Source: Thunnus maccoyii (lineage: Eukaryota > Chordata > Actinopteri > Scombriformes > Scombridae). From it: a stretch of DNA of 64,000 nucleotides. The notes beneath the pieces were generated by a model. The model searched no databases and was not told the origin of the DNA. It was given only the letters and a program-made list of their open reading frames with translations. The DNA lies in contig NC_056535.1 of assembly GCF_910596095.1 (NCBI RefSeq), positions 5,799,001-5,863,000 on the forward strand, given 5' to 3'. Shown here piece by piece: positions 14,101 to 27,600 of this stretch. Position numbers and translations under genes: made by a program. How positions within the stretch are numbered: position 1 is the stretch's first letter; each line of letters opens with the position of its first letter.

Positions 14101-17100
14101 CTAATTCAGATAACATCATCTGAATAAATTATACTTTTGCAATGAGAGTGTTACTGTGTAAGTAAAGTAACTCTTTACTGGGCCTCAGTCACTTAGCAAT
14201 AAAAACTGTGTTCTTTGGCTGTGTCAGTTGAGCTCTAAAAGTATATTCATATTGCCTTCTGTTCAACAAAACTGAACCAAACTCAGTTCTAAAAAAAGAT
14301 GTGATGTCACAGTTCAGATGTTGGTAATACATAAATATTGCGCAGAGAAGTCACAAACTATAAAAGTGTATGAGAGCAATGAAACAAGAATAATGAATTC
14401 CCCATCTCCAAACACTGCATCAGTGTTTCTATTGGCTGAGCTGACAAGGGAATTGCACCGGAGTGGGCTTCAAATGAAGTGAATGGGAAGCCTTTACAAA
14501 AATCTATAAAATCTGTTTAATATGAGGTCATATTTTACACCTTCACTTGCAATATACTGTAACTGATGGATAGTGACAGCATGTGAGTGTATGGCTTTTT
14601 GCATGTGTGTGCGCATGTGTTTATGGGGGAGGGAAAGGGGGGGTATAAGTGTTGTGTAGTCACAGGGGAGATGATAGAAAATGGAGAAACATGCTCTACA
14701 TCAGCAGAATAGCAGCTCAAACCTGCAGATATGGAGTGTCCATTTGTGGAACAATTTGCAGCAAAGCACTTTACAATTAATTGCAAACCTCAACTGCAAA
14801 GTGGTCACATTCTCAGTGATGGAAGAGCTTCTGTGTAACTGAATCAGAGGACAGTTATTGAAAGCCTGACAGTAAAACAATATTAATGATCTGAGATATT
14901 AGTCCGCAATTCCTTAAACCATTAAACCATTTACTGTATATAAAGATGGACTATGTGACAGCTCCCCATAAGTGAAGCCAAAACATCTCAATCGCCCCCT
15001 GGTGGCGGACATCAGTATAGGTCATAAGTCCCGCCCCCTCCATGTTAGCGGATAGGACATGAGCCAAACTAAAAAATCAAAGTAAATACATTTTTCCCAA
15101 AGATGGTTTCTGTCATTTTTGTTAGTTCTTATCACGTTGATGTTTGTTCAAGCGCTCATTTTTCTGATAAGTTTTTAATTAGTTATTTGACAATATATTA
15201 AGGGGGCATGATGTTATGATTGACAGCTATGACAGCCACTCTCAAACCTCCGTCAGGCGGCGGGACAGCTGAGGGGGCCACTTGACTCTACTGCACAGAC
15301 TCTGGCCCCAAATGACGTCACACAAGCAAGATGGCTGCTCCCGGAAAGGAGGTATTTTGGCTTTACTTTTGCGTAGCGGTAGGAAGTGGAGACACGTCGT
15401 CCATATTTATATACAGTCAATGATTACAACTGGTAGTTCTGTAGTGATGGTTTAAATTTCAGTACCATGCATTAAATATAAGAAAAATGAGATACTTGAA
15501 ACGTTCATACAGCTGATGTAACATCCACCAAGAACCAAAGAAAACATTCCTTGTAATTACAGTTGAGACACTGAGCATCTAAAATTCAAAATATCATCTG
15601 GCACACACGTTGAATAATGTCTGTGTTTAGCGACCACATATCCTTTTGAAAAATACCACAGAAGCATAAAGTAACATTTGAAGATTAGGACACACTGATT
15701 GTTGTTGTATAAAGTTCCGCCTGTTCGTAAGAAATATCCTCTGATTCATCAAGTTATTTAATTGTTTGTTCAGTTCTGAATTGATTTACTTGCGTGTCAT
15801 ACCTGCATGTTTAAGTATACTGCTTCCTCTGCTTGGAATCAATTGCAAAATTACCCGAATCTTCAGGAGCTGGTTTCACTGGTAATTCTAAATGACTTGA
15901 AGCCAGGCACATCTGGCTGCAGATGTTGTGACTGACTCATATTGCCCCCGTTTGATCCCTGAGGTTGATGACTTGCAACGAATGCTGATGAGTATTTTTA
16001 ATGTTTTATGATTCTGTAATTCATTCTTCATTTTCATCGTAAATTGTTATGTTTTTTTATGTCTGCAACCCTGTTAATTATGCTGCCGCTTGTCTTTGCC
16101 AGGACGCTCTTGTAAAAGAGATTTTTAATCTCAATGAGACTCCTGGCTAGTGGAGACAATGAGATTCCTGGTTAAATAAAATAAGAAATAAAATAAAGTG
16201 TTTGTCCATTGCTGACATAATCATATTGTGATCCTTTTAGCTTTACTGCCTGCGGTTTCAGATCAGTTTTCCATGTTAGTATAATGTCATGACACAGCAA
16301 ATGTAAAATCATCACGTATGGATGGATAGGTTGAATGTCTGTTGTGTTGTATCAATAAAATGCACAACAGTCATGTAGATATTAGTTGAAATCAAGCTGT
16401 AATCATATTTTAATATGTGCAGCCCTGTGGGTTACATTCAAATGAACATTAAAGCTTTGATCCACAGACCCAGGATGTCAAGTCAGACTCAGAGCCACTA
16501 CACAGACAGCAAGTGGGAGACTGACTGTTTCCATAAAATGCTTGTCTGACATTTATCACCTAAACAGGCTTTCAATGTGCCAATGCCGACACTTCAAAAT
16601 ATAAAACATTAATTTTACGTTCATAAAACCTTGCTGCTGCTCAACTCCAGTACTGCTCCCCTTTAAATCTGCTGAATCATTCATCAGGTACAGCTACAGC
16701 CTGCGCAGTCTACGAGCCAATGCGGTGTCACAGTGACAGATAGAAGACTGTAGCAGTGGGGAAGACACAGCCTTGACTGCGTGGAGTGTGTGAGCTGCAA
16801 ACTAAATAGTCTCTGGGATTCCACTGAAGGGGATGTTTCAAGGTTGGGAGGAGGCCAGGTTTCTCAGGTCGGCCTTGGTGCTGACTGAGCTTAGCAAAAA
16901 GGATTTGTTTCAGGGCTGAAATGATCAATTAGTTTCAGTATCTGCAGATTTTTTTTTTTTGACTTATTGTTTTCTTCTTTAATCTATAAAAGGTGTAGTG
17001 AATAGTGAAATGGCAATCGCAATTTAAACCCAAAGACATTCAATTTAAACCTTATAAAACAGATACAAGCAGCAATTTCACACCTGAGTAGCCGGAACAG

Positions 17101-20100
17101 GCAAATGTTTGGCATTTTTGCCTAACAAAAGACTTTAACAATTCATAGATAATCAAAATTGTTGGTGACCAACCTGAACCCTTTTACAATGAGTCCTCCA
17201 AACTACACAACAAAATGTATCCTTTTTCATTGCCTTAAAACCTATTACATATAACCATTAAAGTGCTTGTTGGATTGTCAAACAGAATTGGAAACCCTCT
17301 ACCTCTACAGCTTTACAACGTTGGAATTGAAGCAGGCTGTGTTCAACAGTTTTTGTAACTTAATTTGTAACTGACAATTCAACAAGAACACCACTTCAAA
17401 CAGTGACTGGCCAGGTGTCCTGAGGTGAGAAAGGAGGTGTGATTTCTCTTTCACGCTCTCTTTTTTTCATTCTCCACACAAACCAATGCAACACCATAAT
17501 TGCATTCAAGGACTGTCCAAAAGTATACACTTTTATCCCCATTTCAACAATTATCATGTCTCTTCCTTTTCTATTACAGCTGGCTTTTCACCCTGTCTTC
17601 TATAATTGCCATTTGGAACACTTTTCCCCTCCAAAGTGGACTACTTCATATCAAGCACACCCCAGGTTTTACAAAAATAATTACTATCAGCATTTTTCTT
17701 AATCTGCCACTGCTATTGTCAAGGTTTTTTTTAGGTGTAGGAATAAAAACTACTTGGTAACATGAGGAAATATACTTTCACTTTCCTGCCGTTAGATGAA
17801 AAGATTGATATAACTCCTGCACTGGTACACTAAACTTTTTAGACTTTTAGCTTAGCTTAGGTTGTCTGGTGAGCTAACAGAGCCCAACCAGGAGATAGTA
17901 AAACATATAAACCCCCATAAAATTACTAGTGTACCAACCTGAGAATGGTATTGATCTATTCATCAGCTCTCAGCAAGAAAGTGAATAAGTGTATTCCCCC
18001 ATATTTTGAACTATTCCTTTAAGTTTAGGAAAAGACTGTGGCTTGGGTTAAAAAACAAAAGTTACAATTAGCAAACAATCCTGGTTGTAGTTAAAATAAG
18101 AACTACTTAGTTAAGGATAGGGAAAGACAGCAATACTGCAGTCATGGTTAAAAGAAACCGATGTTTCCCATGTTAAAGTCACATGTTTTGTTGATCCACC
18201 CGTCCAACCCAAGCAGTAACTACCTCAGCTCGAAGCTGAAGCTGACTTTATCCTGAGGAGCGACATGACGCTCCCTGCCAGCACCGAGGCCCCAGACCTC
18301 ATGCGCCGGGTCAGCCGCTCCACCTCCGCATGCTCCTCCGAGAGTCTTGCAATCATGGCGTGGGAGTCCAGGTGCAGATTGAGGTGGGGCATCTGCTGGC
18401 TGGGCTGCAGGACGCTCTTTGAGTGCGATAAATTTGGAATGAGCTGCAGTCAGTGGAACCGCTGTAAACACCCCCTTAGGACGTAACAGAAAACTGTTCA
18501 CGTCAATTTATTTTGAAAAAGCAATTGCCAATGGGAAAACCCCAACACTTAGCCGGCCATCCAACGGTCATCAGACTGTGAGTCAGTCAGTCAGTGACGG
18601 ACAGACATTCCCGTGTGTTGGGCTGGCTCTGCCGTTGTGGTCCAGCCAAAAATTGTCTATTTACAGCCATTATTTGTAACAGATAAATGGCACATGTTTG
18701 TTTCACTGCCAGTCTATACACAGTGTGTGTGTGGGGGGTTTATTGTTCTTTTTGAGCAGGCATGATTTTAGATGATTTTTGCAATTGCGTGTTTTTCTTG
18801 TTGTAGGCATGAGTCATATCAGGACAGCAGTTTGGTGCTGATTAGTAGCTTTCGTTTTTATTTTTTAAGTCTTAATTCTGAAGGGAGATACACATGTTCA
18901 AATCCAGCACCCAGTTTCAGCAGACTAATTTTTGCAGCTGCTGCCCCCACCCATTCTCCTCCTCCGCCTCCTTCTTTTTACACTGCTGAGAGATTCAAGT
19001 CTGTCAAATGCTCTGGGCTTAAGCATTTGCTTTAATTACATCTGCCACAGAGAGGAAAGTATCTCTTTTTGTGATAAAGCCCTCGCTGGGCCTTTTCTAT
19101 TCCCCATCTCTGTGGGATGCGGCGTAGATTTTGTAAAAAACAAATGACTCAAAATAACTCTACCGGGGTGGTCTATAGAGCCTCTGTTCTTGCCTTCCCA
19201 GGGCGTCCAAGTGATCATATCACAGCTCTGTTTCCATTTGTCCGGCCCTTCCTATCCCCTTGTTGTGGGATGAGGATGTCTGATGGATCAGCTGGATGCA
19301 CTGGTGTGTTCTCATGTGCAACATATTGCTTTTACTCGGCTCTGAAAGGAATTAGGTCAGCACATGAAACATTCATAAAAGATACATTATGTGTAAATGG
19401 CTGACAGCTTAAGTCAAGTAGCTTCCCCCAACATGCCTAGCCCAGTCGCTGGGTAGATCTCAGCCTCTGCTTCCTGTCTCGACACGCATAGTTAACAGTT
19501 TTTCCTTCTTAAAATAAAGCATATTATGGCATGTGCACATCCACCCTCAGGAGCAGGCACTGTTACTACAAACATGTGACTGCAATTCCACCATATTAAA
19601 TCCAACAAGGGTACAAAACAAAGAGGTAAACATGCACAACAACATCCATTTAAATGCACACAGGCAGTATTGCTATAGTACAAATCATGGGCATAGAAAG
19701 CACAATGGAGCATAAAAGCAAAGCTCTGTTGGGAATGAAAACAGTAAGTTGGTTGTGGATAGCATGCAGAGCTGTACACACAAGCCACAAGCCATTCATC
19801 TCATTGGGCACGGCTTCACCACCACTCTGTTTTTAATTTTGCCTGTACTGAACTTGAACACACCAGAGCAGTATTTTTTAAGTCCTTCTGTATGTGTGAC
19901 ATCCTTGTTGTTTAGTTGTTGGGGGGAGGGGAGACGGTGTGTGTGTGTTTGTGTGTGTGGTGGGGGAGGGGGTAGCACAGTTTCACCATTCCTGTTTGTG
20001 CTACTGTTCAATCGAGTCTGTACATGGAGACAATGGCTATGTTCAGACTGCACTTTTGCCTGCCGTTCAGACTGCAGGCAAATGGTCCAAATCTGATTTT

Positions 20101-23100
20101 TTTTTGCTCATATGTACTTAGATCTGATTTTTTCATAACCGTGTGAACGGCACAAATTATATGGAATCTGATCTTTTCAATTCTGATTTGTGCCACTTTC
20201 AGATGTGGTCCTAAATCAGATACAGGTGGGATTTTTTTTTTTTTGCAATGCAACCTCAGTCTGAACAGTCGGAAAATCGGAATTCATACGACTTTTACAT
20301 CACTCGCCTGAACTGAGTGTCTTGCCACGAGAGTCTTGTGGAGAGGTGCTGACAGATGTAGTGGAAAGTAGCCCTTGACATCCTGAAATTTTTCAATGAA
20401 ATCTATATCTGTGAAGCCATTCATGTCGTGATCCCACCTCTACTGGCACTGACTCCGCATCCACACACACCTCCGTACAGAAGTAGCAGCCGTCGCTCCA
20501 CAAAAAGCCTCATCCTCCTCGTCGTCTTCATCTGCTCACGAATTCGCTGGTTTCCACCGCACATCGACTTATAAATGAAACCGTAAACGCTGACTTGTGT
20601 GGCCTCCATGTTTACTTCTGTATGACAGTGTGCTGCATGTGACGTCTCTGTTATTGCTCTGTTGTGGATGCGGGTCAGTTCAGGTCCGTGACCAGTTCAC
20701 ACTGGAATCTGATATTGGCCAAATTTCAGAAATCAGATTTGAGAAATAAATCCGAATCGAGCACCAAGGCTTGCAGTGTGAAGGTAGCTAAAGAGTATCT
20801 ATCTATATTCATCTTGTTCTCTGAAAGGGAAAACCCGCCTTGAAACAGAATTAGCACATTATTACGTTATTCCCTTGATGTTAATTACATCCCATGATAT
20901 AAGACAAGTCACTCCTGATTCATGCAGATGGCCAAGTCACTTCAAGCTTAAAAAAATGTATGACATATTAAAAATGGATCACATGGCTGTGTGGAATGTG
21001 AAAGGAGTTGCTCATAGTGACAATTATCACCCAACTCTGCAGTTCCTCTTAGGCTGTGTTCAGCTCAAAATCAGACCTGCATTAGAACAATGCGAGGGGA
21101 AGTGTTAGTGGGGGCGTGTTGTTTAAGGTACCGGTGAGACAATGAAGTGTTATTATGGATCTCACTGCTTTTGAAGTGCTAGGATTGGCCAAGTGTCCAT
21201 GCTCACGCCACTAGCCTGCTATTAACTGTATGTTCAGTGGGTGTCTGGTGTTGAGTAATGGGAAACGTTAATTCTGAAGGACTATGAGTTAACAGTTTGA
21301 GTCAAGCACAGGAGCTGTATTATGTGTAGCTTGGAAAATAGTGATATGTGGCACTGAATTTTTATTTCTTCCTTGTTAGAACGACTGCACTGAGGAGCTG
21401 CACCGTTGCACGCTGGCCAAAGTGCACCACAGAACGGATAGACATGTTGCCGAGGTCCGCCATTTGAAATGCAGTTTCAGGACGTTTTGGAGGTTTGCAC
21501 TGTCCAAAAATAAAAAGAATCAGTGCTGGGAGCTGAGGGGAGAGCGGCTGGTGCTGGTGGATGGTGCAATCCTTTAAAACATCCTGAAACTGCGTTTCAA
21601 ACAGCAGACCTCAGCAACAAGTCCATCTGTCCTGCGGTGCACTGTGGCCAGCGTGTGGCAGTGTGGCTCCTTGGTGCAGCGGCAGCAGTAATGCCGGGAA
21701 AAGAGATTTGACAAGGAAGACAGAAAAGGGCAAAACAGGATCCCTGAGCTCCCAGACAGCCACCTCTCCTCTAAAACAACCTAAAGCTGGTTTCTGTTAA
21801 TTTATCCCCAGCGGGGGAGATGGTAGAGAAGAGAGCGAGTGTGTTGGTGTGTTGTGCTAATTCTTGTCTCATTTGTGGTCTAAAGAGTAAATTCATCAAA
21901 GTCAGTGCCCCATATCACTATTTCCAAGCTACACATAATATAGCCTCTATGCTTGACTCAAACTGTTTACTCATAGTCCTTCAGAAATAACGTTTAGCCT
22001 ACCATCAGTCACCACAAGACACCCACTGAACCTACAGTTAATAGCAGGCTAGCGGCTTGAGCATGGACGCCAAAACACTGACCACAACACAAACACAACT
22101 GTTTGCAATACTCACAAACAGAATTTTACAACTCTGGAAAGTTATCACGGTGGCAAATGTTTTATCTTTCGTCGCTACGATCATGACATTAACAGTCAAA
22201 TATTCTGTTCTCATTACAAAGTAATCCAGCAGGAATGTGTGCTTGCATGTTTGGGATGTGCCAATGCAGCGCTTTTCTGGAAGACGTACATTGCGTTGCA
22301 GCAAAAGTTGGGCCCTGTTCAACTGGATTTACAATGTCCCCTATTCAAATGACTGAGAGGGCTGTTTTTCCATGCAGAGCTAATGTTGGTTTGAACACTG
22401 CCTTAATTCTCCGGGGCATCTTACGCCTGGGACACACTGGATGTGTGAATCTCAGCAGTGCGTGTGCGTCGCTTAACTGCTGCATCTCACACGCTTGTAG
22501 CGTCCACACAGGAAGCGTGTCTGCAGCGGCGCTTCTGCCACTGGCAGCCCTATCTTTCCATCGTGTTCCCTGTCTATTTCTGCTGAGAACCGCGTGTGTC
22601 ACACGGAGAAAATAGGCAAGACCTCGAATCTCTAGATGCGCGTGAGACGCTGTTCTAACCTGTTAACATGGGCACCGAAATGAAAAGCAAGAGGTTCCGC
22701 AATGCACATGCGCTGCTCACGCATCCAGTGTGTTCCAGGCGTTAGCATCTTTCAGCTTGTTGTTTTGGTTTTTATGGCTCACAAGTTTACCTTTTTGGCT
22801 CCCTCTCACTGCTATGACCAACCCACTGCAGAGGGCAGTTATTTTCAGTGAAAAAGCTCCAAAAACCCACAGTACACTACCTATACCGCACCAAACAGCA
22901 CACAGACAACTAGCTGATGAACATAGCAAAGTACTATACAGAGCCAGATATTGCCCTCAGGAAGGTGGTGGAGACCAAAAACAGAGCTAAAAGGAGAGTG
23001 AATATTGGACTTACATTTGTCAGGTAGCCAAAAACATGACTCCAAATGAATGCTAATGTTGCTCCTTATCTGTTGGATACATACATAAGCAACTGAGCAA

Positions 23101-24560
23101 TAGTCCACAGCCCTTCTTCTTGCTGCTCATAATCAAAACAGCCTAGTATATACACAGGGCTGCAATTACATATAATAACAATTAATATTGTTTTATTACA
23201 TTTTTTAGGGCAACTTCTGATATTTTTAGCTGTGCTATTGTTGTGGCTCTATGGATGGCAATGTTGGTTGGTTCTCCATTTTAGTCCAGACTGAAATATA
23301 ACAACAACGACATAAACTATAAATCAACTCATAAACCATTATTGTTAAAAACCATTATTGTTTTTAGGCACAAAATTAAATAAATTAAAATAAAAGAAGT
23401 TTAGTATTCTGCACCAGGATTACATACATGGTAGTGTAGAGAAGGCTAGAAAATATGAATAAACAGTTACATTAATAAATAAAACAGAATTTTGTGATTT
23501 TTTAAAAGTACTCAAAATTTTTGGTTTGGTTAGGAGTGGTTAAACATTTTTGGTCAATGGATTTCTGCTGGTAGAATTTGAACTCCTCAGTATTTCTGAA
23601 TCCTTGCTACGACCATGTACGTATCTACAGTATGAAAGTGTCCTACATAGTGGTGTTTGTGTCCTTTCAATACATTGGAGGACAGTGACGTCATGTTTTG
23701 TGCTGCCTGCTGCGCAGCTCTCAGGGGACCCTGAAGTCAGTGGGGCCTGGGGACATCTCTGTATAGTGCATAATGCCATGAGAGATGAGTTGGCACAAAA
23801 AAATGAGGTGCTTCTGAATTAGCCACCGTACCACTGAGTCTTGGCCAGCTAATAAAAAAGAATCAATGCTGCACCAAAGACTCAAGGGTAAAACTCACTG
23901 ATGGAACAACCTATTACTGTCTCAGCAAAGTCACATTTTCATTTATAGCCTTAGATTAGAGTCACATCACTTCTGCAATGCTCCACATTAATCACTACCA
24001 TGCTGTCCATGCTTAATCCTTCATTACTGCTTTCAAATGTTCCACTTTTGAAATAGACATGAGATCCCAAAAAAATCTAAGGAGTTGCATCAGCTCTAAA
24101 AATACCCACAGAGGGGCATTAAGTTAAACAAAATTTCGGTTTTTATGTTTATGTTTTGGTTTTCTATGTAAGTGTTTTGTTTTAACCTAGTCTTGATTGA
24201 ATTTCAAATGATTTCAAAGCTTATTCTAATGCTGCTTGCACAGTGTTCATCCTTGTCTCACTCAAGTCTAATTCCAATTCATCTTAAACCTTGCAGTATA
24301 GTGTAGTGCTGAGTAATCCTGGGTGTCTGTCCATTCCCACTTTATATGCGGCATGACCTTGGACAAACCATTTGTCTCTATTCTTTGTGAGAGGTCAGGT
24401 GACTGCAGTACTGGACTCTCCTGACAGTGACTGCTCATTTATGCAACATCTTGGCATCTGCCATGTCGAGCCCTCTGGTGGCAGTTTCACCAACTGTATC
24501 ACCTTTAAACTGCTCTTAACCCCACTTAGCAGCATTTTGGATCTCTGCTGCTGTATGTGC

Positions 24561-24620
<60 letters not shown>

Positions 24621-27600
24621 GCGTGTGAGAGAGAGAGACTCAGGTGTTTAAGATGCCTTTTAACAATTCTCCAGTCTCATCTCTGCTTGGTATTCTTGGT
24701 ATTCTCCAGTCTCATCTCTGTTTGGTCCAACTGCAAACCTGACATTTTGGGACCCCAGGTCTGCATGCCAACGGGCAGAGAGTAGGGGTCCCAAAGCATG
24801 AAGTCTGTCACTTTCATAAGCAGTTTACAGAGTTTCTCCACTTGGGATTTTAAGTTGTGTTAACATAATGCAGTTTGTCAAGTAAAAAACTAGCTAAATA
24901 TAAGTTCTTGTAGTGTGTTAGGTGTTGAGGAAACCAGATGCTAAATTACATAGGTTATGTTTAGATGTTAGCTTTTTGGAGAAGCTAATATTTGTGTTAG
25001 TCCTATTATATAACCACATCAAACGTCAATTGAATCATATGTCCCTAAACTCACTGCCTTCAAATATTTATACAGTACATAAAATACAAAAATTAAAAAA
25101 CATATTTTCCAGTAATTTCTAACTTCCCACTCAGGATAAGAAGTTTATTATACCAATACTTGTAGACAAACACAATATCATCGTATACAACAAGCTAATC
25201 TCTAACAGCACATTAGCTAACTTTCGTCAAATGTTAGCATTAAGTTGGATTCTACTCTGTTCTTTTCACACCTCGCTAATGTTCAAATGATAATGTTAGA
25301 TACAACTTCATAAAACACTGACGATAAAGTTATGTTTTACCAGTGATACTGAACATTCAGCTTTCGTTATGGCTTTCTTACAGGTTGGTTCACTTAGAGT
25401 ATATTTTTAGTCATGCTAATGGTGTGGCTTTATGGATTGCAATGTCAGTCTGTCCATCAGTCCACTACTTTGGTCCAGACTGAAAAACCTTACACGTATT
25501 AGATGCATTTCCATTGCCATGTAAACCTCAGGATGAATTATAACAATTCTAGTGCTCTCTTGACTTTTTGTCCAGCGCCACCATCAAGTGAAAATTTCAT
25601 TCATCATTTATGACCAAATACCTGAAAAACTAATGACAGTCCCATGAGACCCAACTGTGTTTTGTGCTAATTAGCAAATATTAGCACGCTAACACATTAA
25701 ACTAAGATGGTTAACATTGTTATCATTGTCATTGTGAGCATGTTAGCATGATAAAATTAGCATTTAGCTCAAAGCACCACTGTCCCAAAGAACAGCTTCA
25801 CAAGGCTGTTAGCAAGGCTGTAGCCTAGACCCTTAAGTCCCTTTCATACATGCACTGCAACCCTGAACTTATCTAGACATTACCTGGAAGAGCTGTATGT
25901 GAGAATGCAAATGTCCGAATTAGTTGGACCAGACATTAAACAGACTTTACCCTGTCAACTCCCTCGTACAAAGTCTGTGTAATGTCCAATTGAGCCCATG
26001 TGTGAATGGAGCAGGTCATTGTCTGGGGAATTCACAGCGTGCGACTAGGCGTGTTGATGGCGTTTCTATCATGTGACTGGTGCGAAACCAGAAGAATATA
26101 AAGAGCTTGCCTGTATATGTCCAAATACATGTAGTATTAATATCAACGCAAAAACAGTCAGCACTACAGATGAGTCAGCAGCCTCGTCCACCATCTTTGC
26201 TGTAAACAAAACACTGTGATTTCCGCAGTGTACTTTTTTGTGCCATGTCCTGCCTCCTGCTTGCTCTACCCAGGTGCCGCCCCTCATCTAAACCAAACAG
26301 AGTATTTCCAGTAGGTCAGAACACATCTTACACGGACAGTCTGTGCTACATGTGTGGAAGGGCAACTCCGGACAATGTCCAAACCTGATTCTCTGGACAT
26401 TGTGCATAGTTCATATGAGAAAACAGCCTTAGTCTTGTTAGTTTCAAAACTGTAACCCTTCTTCAGTTAAATTCAACATAAAAATAGAGGTCTGCAGATG
26501 GGCTCTTATCTGTACTTTGGTGATGTCCCAGGTTAAAATGTCAAGACCCTGAGCCTTGCCAATGCTGTCATGGTGCTTTAACAGACATTGTGAGGGTGCG
26601 AAATTTGTGTATTAGTGACAAAAATTAGACACTAGAATACATCTTTAGTGAGCTCCAAGTCTATGGAGACAAAACTTTGTGACATGGCACATAGCCAAAC
26701 GCTTTACAGCTGACATTTCCATAGAGACAACTGTGTACAATAGAAGTGACGTTGCTTTATTGCTTTTCTATTACCAGCTATGAACACCTTTCATCCCATC
26801 CCATCTAAAACTGCAGTTGCTGTGAAATGACTCATGTCTGCGATGCTGAGCTGAACATGTATGTAGGAGTGAGCTGCCAGGTGCCAGGTTTGCCATTCTC
26901 TCTATTCAATCTGCTGAATGTATAAGCTTTCTGATAAATAAAACATGGGGAACTCTGATTCAAATGAAAGGAATCCTAATCTCTTCATCAGGCCCCCTCC
27001 ACCTCCTCTGACCGAATGTGAGGACTAAACCGAGGCCTATCAGTAGCTGAGAGGTGCGGGTGGGGCGGGGATGGCGGGGGGTGGGAGCGGTTGGAGGATG
27101 GCAGAGGAGTCCAGGGAGAAAGCCTTTGATGTTTGAGCAGCATGTCAGATTAGTACAACAGCACCAGCTCAAAAATGGAGATGAGAGTAGCAAGAGAAGA
27201 GACTCCTGCAGGCTAGAGGCAACACTAGGGACTGACAGTGCACCTCAATCATTTCTATATATGTAGATCAAAAAAGATACCCGCAGTTTGATGCGGTGTT
27301 CAAACTTTAGCCTGAACTGAAGCACTCCAACATCATCAGGATGTCAGTCAGCCTCACAACTTTACTGTAGAGTCTTTCTTGTTGCCAAAGTACATTTGAT
27401 AAATATGCTAATTAAGAAACAAAACCATTTTGTGTGCTATTCATGTTGAATATTTCACGCTGGTTTTTTTTGTTTTGTTTTGTTTTGTTTTGACCATCAT
27501 TTCTGTTGTTGAGAATTTGGTATTCACCTGGTTAATTGCTGAGATCTGGAACATGGTGACATCACTGCAACTAAGTCTGACGGGGGCAAAAAACACGAAC

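Noticed and set aside
22235-22615. 126-codon plus-strand frame
   Set aside because: It covers the left half of a GC-rich MITE and shows no protein family features.
24372-24785. 137-codon frame
   Set aside because: It is held open by the TG microsatellite (Cys-Val repeats).
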